DNA from: a virus
Virus record (IMG/VR): IMGVR_UViG_3300032954_000011
Location: 1 to 64,000 of that record
DNA length: 64,000 nucleotides
Strand: one strand, 5' to 3'
Part shown: positions 57,634 through 63,890 of the stretch, piece by piece
How the letters are laid out: the number at the start of each line of letters is the position of its first letter
Numbering within the stretch: position 1 is the stretch's first letter
The notes under the pieces: model-generated
The model's input: only the letters and a program-made list of their open reading frames with translations
What the model was told of the DNA's origin: nothing
Databases searched by the model: none
Program-made: the position numbers and the translations under genes

Positions 57634-58200
57634 CTAACCTCCCACGGTCGCCGCTTTCGCCGCCTTCTCAGCCCGGCGGCGCTGACAAAGTTCCTGCCAC
57701 GCCCTTAGCTCCTCCCCTTCTAATACATCGTCGGGGTCGCTTTGTGTCGCGTAGCTGCTTTCTGCGAACGCATCCGAACTGGCGCTCTTTATCGCCCGGA
57801 ACGCAAAGAAAACCCTGCTGTTGGCCTGCTTGATGCGGGGCCGGTCAGGGGGCGCGGTTGCCTTGGCGTCGCGCTGCTCTTTCTTGGCCTCACCCAAATC
57901 CTGCATAAGCTGGGCGGTGCGAAGCAATTTCCCCTTGCAGGTGCCCCGCAGCCTCTCGATGAACTGTTGGAGTTTAAGCGCCCGGAACCCACGCCCCGGA
58001 ACCGCCGCAATTAGGCGCAGTTCCTGTAAAAGTTTCTGTTCGCGCTCCGGGTGGAGTTGAATGTGCGCAATCAGATATTCCAGCGCATCAATCGGGGCGC
58101 GCTCGATTAGGCTGCCCGCCACCATGCGACTCACCGCCGAATCAATCGTGTCGAGAATAAACTTGCATTTCGTCAGCTCGTTGCGATTAAAGAGTGGCAC
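57634..58200 (-). CDS. Hypothetical coiled-coil-rich protein
   Basis: 188 residues from a GTG with GGGGGAC upstream. Helical throughout: an N-terminal helical part (1-80), and a long charged helix near 85-120 (DLGEAKKEQRDAKATA). No family recognised. It is one of the larger early genes, a candidate host-takeover protein. Confidence 0.6.
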   Translation of the reverse strand: MPLFNRNELTKCKFILDTIDSAVSRMVAGSLIERAPIDALEYLIAHIQLHPEREQKLLQELRLIAAVPGRGFRALKLQQFIERLRGTCKGKLLRTAQLMQDLGEAKKEQRDAKATAPPDRPRIKQANSRVFFAFRAIKSASSDAFAESSYATQSDPDDVLEGEELRAWQELCQRRRAEKAAKAATVGG

Positions 58201-58333
58201 TTTGTCCCCCTTTCATCGAAAGGTGAGCGCAGCGTACAGCGGTGGGATGCGCCGCGAATGTTAGTGTGCGCTGTGTGCGACCCGGAATCGCCTTGGGCGC
58301 CGCGTTCGCTTTGCTTTGCCGCTGCCAGTCCAT
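58187..58333 (-). CDS. Possible small basic protein
   Basis: 48 residues from the ATG at 58333, which has GAGGTGA upstream and follows the repeat at 58347-58378. It overlaps the next gene by 14 nt. Sequence rich in Arg/Ala/Thr. Low certainty. Confidence 0.35.
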   Translation of the reverse strand: MDWQRQSKANAAPKAIPGRTQRTLTFAAHPTAVRCAHLSMKGGQSATL

Positions 58334-58346
58334 GCGCTCACCTCTC

Positions 58347-58378
58347 GCAGTTCCAGAACTCGCCGGGTTCTCGCGTGC
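58347..58378 (-). repeat. 32-nt early leader repeat, copy 5
   Basis: Divergent member of the 32-nt family: the CGCGA...CCCGG...GTTCTGG core is kept but the end differs. It starts directly after the stop of the upstream gene and precedes the small gene at 58333. Confidence 0.65.
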
Positions 58379-58546
58379 CTAACCCTTTACCGCCTTGAGT
58401 CCCGACCGCGGGATGTCGAGAATGATGTCGCGGCCCCCATTGGCGGCTCCGTAGGCGCCGCGCAGCCGTTCGCGCTCCTGGCGGTCTTCGGGCTTGTCGC
58501 TGAAATAGAGTTCCTGATAACGGTCAAGCATCTCCTGCCTGGTCAT
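58379..58546 (-). CDS. Tiny helical protein
   Basis: 55 residues from the ATG at 58546 (AAAGGAGG upstream, ATGA overlap). TRQEMLDRYQELYFSDKPED shows an acidic helical N-terminus. No family recognised. Confidence 0.6.
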   Translation of the reverse strand: MTRQEMLDRYQELYFSDKPEDRQERERLRGAYGAANGGRDIILDIPRSGLKAVKG

Positions 58547-58719
58547 AGGCTTTCGCCTCCTTTGATTGGTTGATGCATTCGTGGGTAAGCGACTACCCAC
58601 AGAATATCGCTTCCTTCGCCGTGGTCGGTGAAGCGCACCACATGCTTGATGCCCTGGGCACGCAACGCCTTCCACCGGGCATCTCGTTCGGCACGCCGCA
58701 AAAAGGTTTCTCGAATCAT
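58543..58719 (-). CDS. Small hypothetical protein
   Basis: 58 residues, helix then strands (RETFLRRAERDARWKALRAQ and HVVRFTDHGEGSD). ATGA overlaps on both ends. No family recognised. Confidence 0.6.
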   Translation of the reverse strand: MIRETFLRRAERDARWKALRAQGIKHVVRFTDHGEGSDILWVVAYPRMHQPIKGGESL

Positions 58720-58964
58720 AGAATTGGAAGCCGATTGTCGATGGCTCTGTCCGCTACGTTTTCGTTCGGCCCGCCAGCAGGCCGAAATCCCATAACCCGG
58801 CCATCCGCCCCGATAAGCAAAGTCCCCAACACCCCGCTCGGTAGCGGTTCCCCATTCGCATCAAAACAGCGAAGGCGAATTTCACGTTCGCTGTGGCGCT
58901 GTAACTTCACCACGATGTCGGCGCCTGGCTGCCGCGGTCTTTCCATCGCAAGTCGAATTGCCAT
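58716..58964 (-). CDS. Small hypothetical protein
   Basis: 82 residues from the ATG at 58964, with GGAGGAGA upstream. Beta-type with ADIVVKLQRHSEREIRLRCF and GVLGTLLIGADGRVMGF. No family recognised. Confidence 0.6.
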   Translation of the reverse strand: MAIRLAMERPRQPGADIVVKLQRHSEREIRLRCFDANGEPLPSGVLGTLLIGADGRVMGFRPAGGPNENVADRAIDNRLPIL

Positions 58965-59103
58965 GAACTTTTCTCCTCCAGAGCCGCCAAGCCGCCGGGG
59001 CGAACGCTTTGGAGGCATTCGCCCTGGGGCTTCGTTGCTCTGCGAAACGCCTGTCCACCATCGTGGGGGTCATCGCCCCATCGCGATGCGGCGTTAGGCA
59101 AGT

Positions 59104-59220
59104 TTAGTCGGCGTCGCCTTCGCGACCCTGGCCCTCAATGGGTTCCGCCCCCACGGGCGCCTCGCCGTCGGGACCGCCTTCGTCTTCGCCCAGAAACGCC
59201 AGCCACGGTTTGTTCAGCAT
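59104..59220 (-). CDS. Tiny acidic protein
   Basis: 38 residues from an ATG with AAGGAG 9 nt upstream. Very rich in Gly, Asp and Glu (GEDEGGPDGEAPVGAEP), a DNA-mimic-like composition. A host-factor inhibitor is conceivable but unsupported. Hairpins with GGCGAA/TTCGCC arms lie on both sides (about 59001-59027 and 59247-59271). Confidence 0.5.
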   Translation of the reverse strand: MLNKPWLAFLGEDEGGPDGEAPVGAEPIEGQGREGDAD

Positions 59221-59367
59221 CTGTGCTCTCCTTGTTGAGATTAGGCGAACGTAGCCTCACATTCGCCCCCAACAACTACGGGTGCCCTAGGTCTATACCA
59301 GCCCCTGTGCCGTCGGAACGGCCATTGAGCGGAAAGCCGCCCAAATCACCGATGAGCACCCAAACTC

Positions 59368-59673
59368 TTAGACCAGCCCCCCGGAAATCTCCCCCCGAGA
59401 GCGGGCCAAACTCTCCCGCCACGCATTATGGGCGGCGCGGAAACTCTCAAACTGCCTTACGATGTTAACTAAGTCCGTACACATGAGGCAAACTTTGTTG
59501 GTGCCCACGATACCAATGCCACAGAAAAAGCACTGTCTGTCGGCGCTGGCCTGTTGGAGGTCTGCCTCCACGCAGTTGCGTCGTATCATCTCCCGAACAC
59601 GGCGCTGTTGGGCGCTAGGGGACAGCGCATTGAATTCGCACTGTGCCTCATAGGTGGAGAATCGCACTATCAT
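59368..59673 (-). CDS. Small zinc-ribbon protein
   Basis: 101 residues. A helical N-terminus with YEAQCEFNAL and CVEAD, then CFFCGIGIVGTNKVCLMC, a clear zinc ribbon, and a helical C-terminus. ATG at 59673 with ATGA overlap. The function is unknown. Confidence 0.6.
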   Translation of the reverse strand: MIVRFSTYEAQCEFNALSPSAQQRRVREMIRRNCVEADLQQASADRQCFFCGIGIVGTNKVCLMCTDLVNIVRQFESFRAAHNAWRESLARSRGEISGGLV

Positions 59674-59870
59674 GCGTCACCCACCCCATAAATCCCTACG
59701 GCCCGAAACTCAGCCCCACACTCGCGCCCATTGGCGGCCGTCCACATAATCTTTAGGTCGCCCCTGGCGGTAAGCACAGCGCGACAAGAGCCGATTACCG
59801 CCGGAAGCATATGCCCTTTCGCCGCGATTTCAGCGACCAATGTGCTGAGGTCTGAGTGCTTGTCCCTCAT
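59670..59870 (-). CDS. Small hypothetical protein
   Basis: 66 residues, alpha/beta. ATGA overlaps on both sides. No family recognised. Confidence 0.6.
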   Translation of the reverse strand: MRDKHSDLSTLVAEIAAKGHMLPAVIGSCRAVLTARGDLKIMWTAANGRECGAEFRAVGIYGVGDA

Positions 59871-60220
59871 GCGAATTCCCCCAAGCGCATAATCGCCGCA
59901 TCAATGGCGTCCGGGTAGAACGCCGGCAGCACCTTGTATGCCTGAAACATTGTCCGCATCGCCACAGTGTCCAGCACCGTTGCGATAACGTGTTGGCGGA
60001 GTTCCCGTTGTTCGCGCACCGTCCACACAATGCCGGGACGCTGCGCGACGAATCTGTCCCGTATCACCGTAACGCACCTGCGTCCCATGCGGCGTGCGTA
60101 CCCTTGTTGGGTTTTGGCGGTGGCTCTCGCCAAGCGCGCTTGCCACTGGTGGCGCCTCTCCACTACAGGCGACCTGTCGGCATCGCGCAGCGGGACCACT
60201 CGACACCTGCTGTCGGTCAT
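59867..60220 (-). CDS. Basic hypothetical protein
   Basis: 117 residues from the ATG at 60220. Very Arg-rich (RARRMGRRC-type segments), with a C-terminal helical part. Possibly nucleic-acid-binding. It is directly downstream of repeat copy 1. Confidence 0.6.
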   Translation of the reverse strand: MTDSRCRVVPLRDADRSPVVERRHQWQARLARATAKTQQGYARRMGRRCVTVIRDRFVAQRPGIVWTVREQRELRQHVIATVLDTVAMRTMFQAYKVLPAFYPDAIDAAIMRLGEFA

Positions 60221-60264
60221 AGCCAACCTACCTTTCTCGCCGCGAACGGCGATGGTTTGTGCAG

Positions 60265-60296
60265 CGCCAACCAGAACTGACCGGGCTGTCGCGCGT
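60265..60296 (-). repeat. 32-nt early leader repeat, copy 1
   Basis: Leftward it matches A-CGCGCGA-CAG-CCCGG-TC-AGTTCTGG-TTGGCG. It lies between the terminator of the upstream gene and the ATG at 60220. Confidence 0.8.
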
Positions 60297-60307
60297 CTTA
60301 AAGAGTA

Positions 60308-60335
60308 GGGAGAGGGGCGAGCCGCCCCCCTCCCC
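60308..60335 (-). terminator. Terminator-like hairpin after the 60343-60717 gene
   Basis: GGGGAGGGGGGCG and CGCCCCTCTCCC pair closely on the leftward strand, followed by TACTCTTT. The stem is GC-rich and the tail moderately T-rich, consistent with a Rho-independent terminator or attenuator. Confidence 0.6.
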
Positions 60336-60342
60336 GTGGAGG

Positions 60343-60717
60343 TTACTTCGTGGCCTGCATCGCCGTGGCCTTTGCCCCGGCAATCTTTTCCGCCTCAGCC
60401 TGAGAGTAGCCCACGGCCATCAGACTCTCGACCGCGGTGTTCTGGCGGACTTCCACGTACTCCTCCGCCGGAACGATGTAGTTGTCGTTGAACGAGATGC
60501 TCACCGAACGGTTGGCCTTGGCGGGCTTCCCATTGAGCACCGTGTCCACCCCGGTCAGTGTGAACCCAATGGCGTGGGTGGTCGCCGTCGGATTCCCCTT
60601 CTCCGAAGTCTTGAAGTGGAAGTCCTCCACCTTCAAAGCCTTCGACATTTGCTGCACCAGACTCAACAGAGTCGCCTTCGACGCTGCCGAAATCCGATGG
60701 TTCGTCGGATTTGCCAC
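60343..60717 (-). CDS. Hypothetical early protein
   Basis: 124 residues from the GTG at 60717 with a GAGGAG site. An N-terminal helix (ASKATLLSLVQQMSKALKV) leads into beta strands and a C-terminal UBA-like helix (AVESLMAVGYSQAEAEKI). The function is unknown. It is one of the first genes in the leftward early block, with its own terminator-like end. Confidence 0.65.
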   Translation of the reverse strand: MANPTNHRISAASKATLLSLVQQMSKALKVEDFHFKTSEKGNPTATTHAIGFTLTGVDTVLNGKPAKANRSVSISFNDNYIVPAEEYVEVRQNTAVESLMAVGYSQAEAEKIAGAKATAMQATK

Positions 60718-60778
60718 TGTTGTCTCCTCTTCCAGTGTCCTGCCGCTCTTGGCCTCCGGTGTTCGGTGGCTGTTGCGG

Positions 60779-60810
60779 CGCTCACCAGAACTTGCCAGGG
60801 TCTCGCGCGT
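60779..60810 (-). repeat. 32-nt early leader repeat, copy 2
   Basis: Leftward it matches A-CGCGCGA-GAC-CCTGG-CA-AGTTCTGG-TGAGCG. It follows the terminator at 60821-60843 and precedes the gene starting at 60717. Confidence 0.8.
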
Positions 60811-60820
60811 TTTAAGAGAA

Positions 60821-60843
60821 GGGGGACAGTGTGGCTGTCCCCC
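60821..60843 (-). terminator. Terminator-like hairpin between early genes
   Basis: GGGGGACAG and CTGTCCCCC form a perfect 9-bp stem around a 5-nt loop; the leftward strand continues TTCTCTT. The geometry is that of a Rho-independent terminator. Confidence 0.7.
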
Positions 60844-60850
60844 CTTGGTG

Positions 60851-61036
60851 CTAGGCAATCTCCAGAGCCGCTTCGGTCAGCACCAGCGTGTTGAACGTCC
60901 CGGCCAGATGCTGGTACATCCACTCCACAGGATTATCCTCCTGCCCGGGGTCAAGGTCTGTGCGCTGTAAGCGCCTCAGAATCCTCACACCCAACCGAGC
61001 GCCTTCGATTTGCTCGTCCCATTCGTTTTCCGGCAT
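60851..61036 (-). CDS. Small hypothetical early protein
   Basis: 61 residues from the ATG at 61036 with GGAGG upstream. A DPGQEDNPVEWMYQHLAG stretch in the middle and a C-terminal helix. No family recognised. Confidence 0.65.
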   Translation of the reverse strand: MPENEWDEQIEGARLGVRILRRLQRTDLDPGQEDNPVEWMYQHLAGTFNTLVLTEAALEIA

Positions 61037-61047
61037 TGTGCCCTCCA

Positions 61048-61079
61048 CGCCGACCAGAACCTTCCGGGTGGTCGCGCGC
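61048..61079 (-). repeat. 32-nt early leader repeat, copy 3
   Basis: Leftward it matches G-CGCGCGA-CCA-CCCGG-AA-GGTTCTGG-TCGGCG and directly precedes the GGAGG of the next gene. Just upstream a GGGGAG/CTCCCC hairpin (61092-61116) closes the previous gene. Confidence 0.8.
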
Positions 61080-61091
61080 CTCATAGGTATC

Positions 61092-61116
61092 AGGGGAGGG
61101 TGTAACCCGCTCCCCT
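61092..61116 (-). terminator. Hairpin after the first early gene
   Basis: AGGGGAG pairs with CTCCCCT around an 11-nt loop. A weak T-rich tail follows leftward. Likely an attenuator. Confidence 0.45.
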
Positions 61117-61122
61117 TCCGTG

Positions 61123-61287
61123 CTACTGCTTGTCACTCCGCTGCGAACAGAATACCCGCAAGTCGTTGGCACGCTTGATGGTAGCAGAACCCATCGCCAC
61201 CGTGCCAGCGTCCCAATGGGGACAATGCTTGAGATGAAAGCCAGTCTGTAGGCACTGCCTACAGGGGGCTTCCGGGGTGCTTTGCAT
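61123..61287 (-). CDS. Small Cys-rich early protein, first gene of the leftward block
   Basis: 54 residues from the ATG at 61287 with GGAGGTAA upstream. CRQCLQTGFHLKHCPHW near the N-terminus is a zinc-knuckle-like motif. It is the first leftward gene downstream of repeat copy 4 and probably very early. Confidence 0.6.
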   Translation of the reverse strand: MQSTPEAPCRQCLQTGFHLKHCPHWDAGTVAMGSATIKRANDLRVFCSQRSDKQ

Positions 61288-61299
61288 GGCCGTTACCTC

Positions 61300-61331
61300 C
61301 GCCCACCAGAACCCGCCGGGCCATCGCGCGC
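61300..61331 (-). repeat. 32-nt early leader repeat, copy 4
   Basis: Leftward it matches G-CGCGCGA-TGG-CCCGG-CG-GGTTCTGG-TGGGCG. It is the right-most copy, ahead of the first early gene. A TACAAT hexamer, possibly a host-type -10, lies immediately beyond it (61332-61337). Confidence 0.8.
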
Positions 61332-61581
61332 ATTGTAAGCGTAACCTAGCATTACAGTTAGGATACTGGCTGTTAACTCTGCTAAGGCGTTTAATTTAAG
61401 CTTCCCCCCGGGGGGTGGGGTGTGATCGAGTTCTCGGGTCCGCGCCCACAGATGTATATATTTTGAAATAGGGCACATAAAGTGTGTTTCTGCGCGGCTA
61501 AGTGCTTGCAGGAGACTCACTTACGGGTCCCATCTGAGCCGGGGCCCCCTGATCGGCGGCGAAAATATTTTTTCAAATCTG
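61332..61581. other. AT-richer intergenic region between divergent blocks; candidate early promoter zone
   Basis: No CDS is visible. It contains a CCCCCC/GGGGGG palindrome (61405-61416), TATATA near 61453, and -10-like hexamers on the leftward strand. It separates the rightward sigma-type promoter from the leftward early genes and is the likeliest place for the host-polymerase early promoter, possibly with an operator. Confidence 0.35.
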
Positions 61582-61612
61582 CTTAAGTTTTCCCTTTTTC
61601 AACCGTCTAAAG
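61582..61612 (+). promoter_or_regulatory. ECF-sigma-like promoter, late (terminase/structural) block
   Basis: CTTAAGTTTTC (61582-61592), 11 nt, CGTCTAAAG (61604-61612), preceded by an AT-rich tract. Its direction and position fit transcription of terminase and the structural genes. Identical boxes and spacing to the other three copies. Confidence 0.85.
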
Positions 61613-61637
61613 CTTATGAAGACATAAGCTTCATAAG
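61610..61637 (+). promoter_or_regulatory. Alternative hairpins in the late-leader RNA
   Basis: Two mutually exclusive 9-bp hairpins: AAGCTTATG/CATAAGCTT (61610-61618/61623-61631) and CTTATGAAG/CTTCATAAG (61613-61621/61629-61637). The second ends within the AAGGAGG ribosome-binding site of the first gene. The arrangement could set translation of the leader gene. Confidence 0.5.
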
Positions 61638-61649
61638 GAGGGGTGTCGC

Positions 61650-61826
61650 TTGCGTCTGAGACCCGAAAAAACCTATTTGGGCCCCCTTTTCGCGCCCCCA
61701 GAGAAGGCTATGCGGATAACAGAAGAGAATGTTCTTTTGGGTATGCTGGCGGGGGACCCCACAGCGCGAGTCTACTTCTTAGAGAACGGTGTTGTAATGG
61801 AGTCTCGGCTTGTCAAAAGAGCGTAA
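61650..61826 (+). CDS. Small late-leader gene
   Basis: 58 residues from the TTG at 61650, which has AAGGAGGGG 6-14 nt upstream; an internal ATG at 61710 (38 residues) is an alternative. EENVLLGMLAGDPTARVYFL near the C-terminus. It overlaps the terminase small subunit start by 17 nt, so it may couple translation. No family recognised. Confidence 0.55.
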   Translation: MRLRPEKTYLGPLFAPPEKAMRITEENVLLGMLAGDPTARVYFLENGVVMESRLVKRA

Positions 61827-62247
61827 AGGCGAACTTTCCTGGTATCAGGCGGTCGCGGAGCGTATCGCCCGCGAGGGGATGACGCCCCGGGAGGCTGCGG
61901 CGGCCGAATACGTCCAGCTCAGCACCCAGGAGCTAGAGAATACCGTTCGCTCTAAGAGCTTCCAGAGGGTCCTGTGGCAGGCCCGGCAGCGGTTTTACCG
62001 GGAACTCGCCAACGATCCGGAACGCTCCAAGAACACTTTGATCGGTTTGATGCTGCTTTCACTCGACAGGTTGGCCGACGAGGGCGCCTGGGACAAGGTG
62101 GCGGACGCCGCGCTAAAGCTGGCGCGCGTAGAAGGATGGCTCAGTGGAGAGACTAACGTCAATGTATTCGGAAGCCTATCAGCCCGAGAGCTCGCCGACA
62201 TCAAGGCCAGCGTCAAGGCCCGGTCGGAGACTGTCGGACCGAACTAG
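61810..62247 (+). CDS. Terminase small subunit-like protein
   Basis: 145 residues from a TTG with GGAG upstream. A helical N-terminal half with EREGMTPREAAAAEY (helix-turn-helix-like) and an oligomerisation-type helical C-terminus, directly before the large terminase. Small terminases bind packaging-site DNA; this role is inferred from position. Confidence 0.65.
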   Translation: MSKERKGELSWYQAVAERIAREGMTPREAAAAEYVQLSTQELENTVRSKSFQRVLWQARQRFYRELANDPERSKNTLIGLMLLSLDRLADEGAWDKVADAALKLARVEGWLSGETNVNVFGSLSARELADIKASVKARSETVGPN

Positions 62248-62389
62248 GGCACGGATTTTGGTGTACAGTTCACTGGCTTTGAACCTTTATTTGCTCTGCC
62301 AGGTGGTTTATCAGAGCTACGTGATCGCTCAGCAGCATGAAGCGATTCAGTTCCTGCTAAAGTTCTGTGGACAACTTAACCAAAGCTAA
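62162..62389 (+). CDS. Small single-pass membrane protein overlapping both terminase genes
   Basis: 75 residues from the ATG at 62162 (a GTG at 62144 is possible). A hydrophobic helix near residues 35-50 (ILVYSSLALNLYLLCQVVY) follows a Ser/Arg/Pro-rich part. The gene overlaps the small terminase end and the large terminase start. Real but of unknown function. Confidence 0.5.
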   Translation: MYSEAYQPESSPTSRPASRPGRRLSDRTRARILVYSSLALNLYLLCQVVYQSYVIAQQHEAIQFLLKFCGQLNQS

Positions 62390-63878
62390 GCAACAGCTCT
62401 CCCAGCTTGATGCCAACGAGGCCCTGGCGGTGCTGGAGGCGCTCGAAAACAAGCGCCAAAAGCAGAGCTTTATCCGCTACTGGCAGCCCTACGACAAGCA
62501 GGCCGCGCTGGTCCCCAAGTTCACCGACAAGGTGAAGGTTTTTGGGATTCTGGGCGGCAACCGCAGCGGCAAGACCGAGCTCGGAGCAGCGCTCACCGTC
62601 GCGTGGTTCCTCGGCAAAGACTACTTTCGGGACGAGCCGGCCTGGAGTTGGGTGAAGGATTTGCCCATTCCCAGCACCCCCCGCAACATCTGGGTGGTGG
62701 GGCTGGACTTCCAGGTGCTGAAGAATGTTATTTGGCACGAAAAGCTGATTACGGGCAGGCTGCATCCGCCGTTTCTGCCCTCCGACCCCCAGAAGATTAC
62801 TAAGCGCTCGGATGCGGACTTTCAGATTTTCGGCGCCGACGGCAGCATTCTCACCTGCAAGTCGGCCGATTCGGGCCGTGAGAAGTTCCAGGGCGCCAGT
62901 TGCGACTTTATCTGGATTGACGAGGAGCCCGAGGAAGACATCTACAATGAGTGTTTCCAGCGAACCGCTGACTGCGCAGGAAGAATTCTGGTCACACTTA
63001 CTCCCCTGGTCGACGTGGCTTCGGGGGTACGCACCCCTTGGGTCTTTAACCTTTACGAAGATTTTAAGTCTGGCGCAAAAGACATCCACTTCGAACAACT
63101 CTCGGTCCTAGATAATCCTTTTGTGCCGGCGCTTGAGAAAGACCGTCTAAAGGAAAAGTGGGCAGGCCACTTCGAAGAAGATGCTAGACTTTATGGAAAG
63201 TTTGTCCGACGTTCTGGGCTTGTATACCCCATGTGGGACCGAGAGCGTCATCTGGTTAAGCCAGCCCGATTCCCCTCTTGGTGGCGCAAGGTGGTATCGA
63301 TCGATCCCGCCGCCACCGGGGTTACTGCCGTTCTGTGGTGCGCCATCGACCCCCGCGGAAACCTCTATTTCTACCGCGAATACTACGAGCGCGACAAGGT
63401 AGTTTCGGAGCACTGTAAAGACATTCTGGCGATGACGGGCGGCGAAACCATTGATGCGTGGTTCATCGACCCGAAGTGGGGGGCTAGCCGCAACGCCGAA
63501 ACCCACAAAACCGGCGCCCAGCTCTACCGGGAGTCGGGAATTCCAGTTAGGTTGGCGTCGCCGGGCGAAGACTACGGACAGTTTGAATCGCGCGAATACT
63601 TGAACGCGGCTCTCGATCCCGCGCCGCGGCACCCCTTTGCTAAGTTCACCAGCGATCTCGAACACTTCCAGGACGAAATCAAACACTACACCTGGGATAT
63701 CTTCGGCAAGGGCGACAAAAAGGGTTTAAGCAAAGAAAAGCCCATCAAGCGCAACGACCACTTGATGAACGCTTTTCAATACATTTGTGGAATGCGTCCG
63801 GGCGGGCGGCCCCAGCGCCAAGAAGACTTAACCAAGGACGAGCTGCGCGACCGCGCGAAGCTCGATTCCTACACCTAA
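62367..63878 (+). CDS. terL: Terminase large subunit
   Basis: 503 residues from a GTG. ATPase: Walker A GGNRSGKTE (63-71), Walker B WIDEE near 184. Nuclease: VVSIDPAATG near 308-317 and further acidic residues in the C-terminal half, typical of the phage DNA-packaging motor. It cuts concatemers and pumps DNA into the head through the portal. The downstream gene starts after an AAGGAG site. Confidence 0.9.
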   Translation: MDNLTKAKQQLSQLDANEALAVLEALENKRQKQSFIRYWQPYDKQAALVPKFTDKVKVFGILGGNRSGKTELGAALTVAWFLGKDYFRDEPAWSWVKDLPIPSTPRNIWVVGLDFQVLKNVIWHEKLITGRLHPPFLPSDPQKITKRSDADFQIFGADGSILTCKSADSGREKFQGASCDFIWIDEEPEEDIYNECFQRTADCAGRILVTLTPLVDVASGVRTPWVFNLYEDFKSGAKDIHFEQLSVLDNPFVPALEKDRLKEKWAGHFEEDARLYGKFVRRSGLVYPMWDRERHLVKPARFPSWWRKVVSIDPAATGVTAVLWCAIDPRGNLYFYREYYERDKVVSEHCKDILAMTGGETIDAWFIDPKWGASRNAETHKTGAQLYRESGIPVRLASPGEDYGQFESREYLNAALDPAPRHPFAKFTSDLEHFQDEIKHYTWDIFGKGDKKGLSKEKPIKRNDHLMNAFQYICGMRPGGRPQRQEDLTKDELRDRAKLDSYT

Positions 63879-63890
63879 AAGGAGAAATAA

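Noticed and set aside
63140-63155. CGTCTAAAG inside the terminase gene
   Set aside because: No -35-like box at the right distance and it is within a coding sequence.
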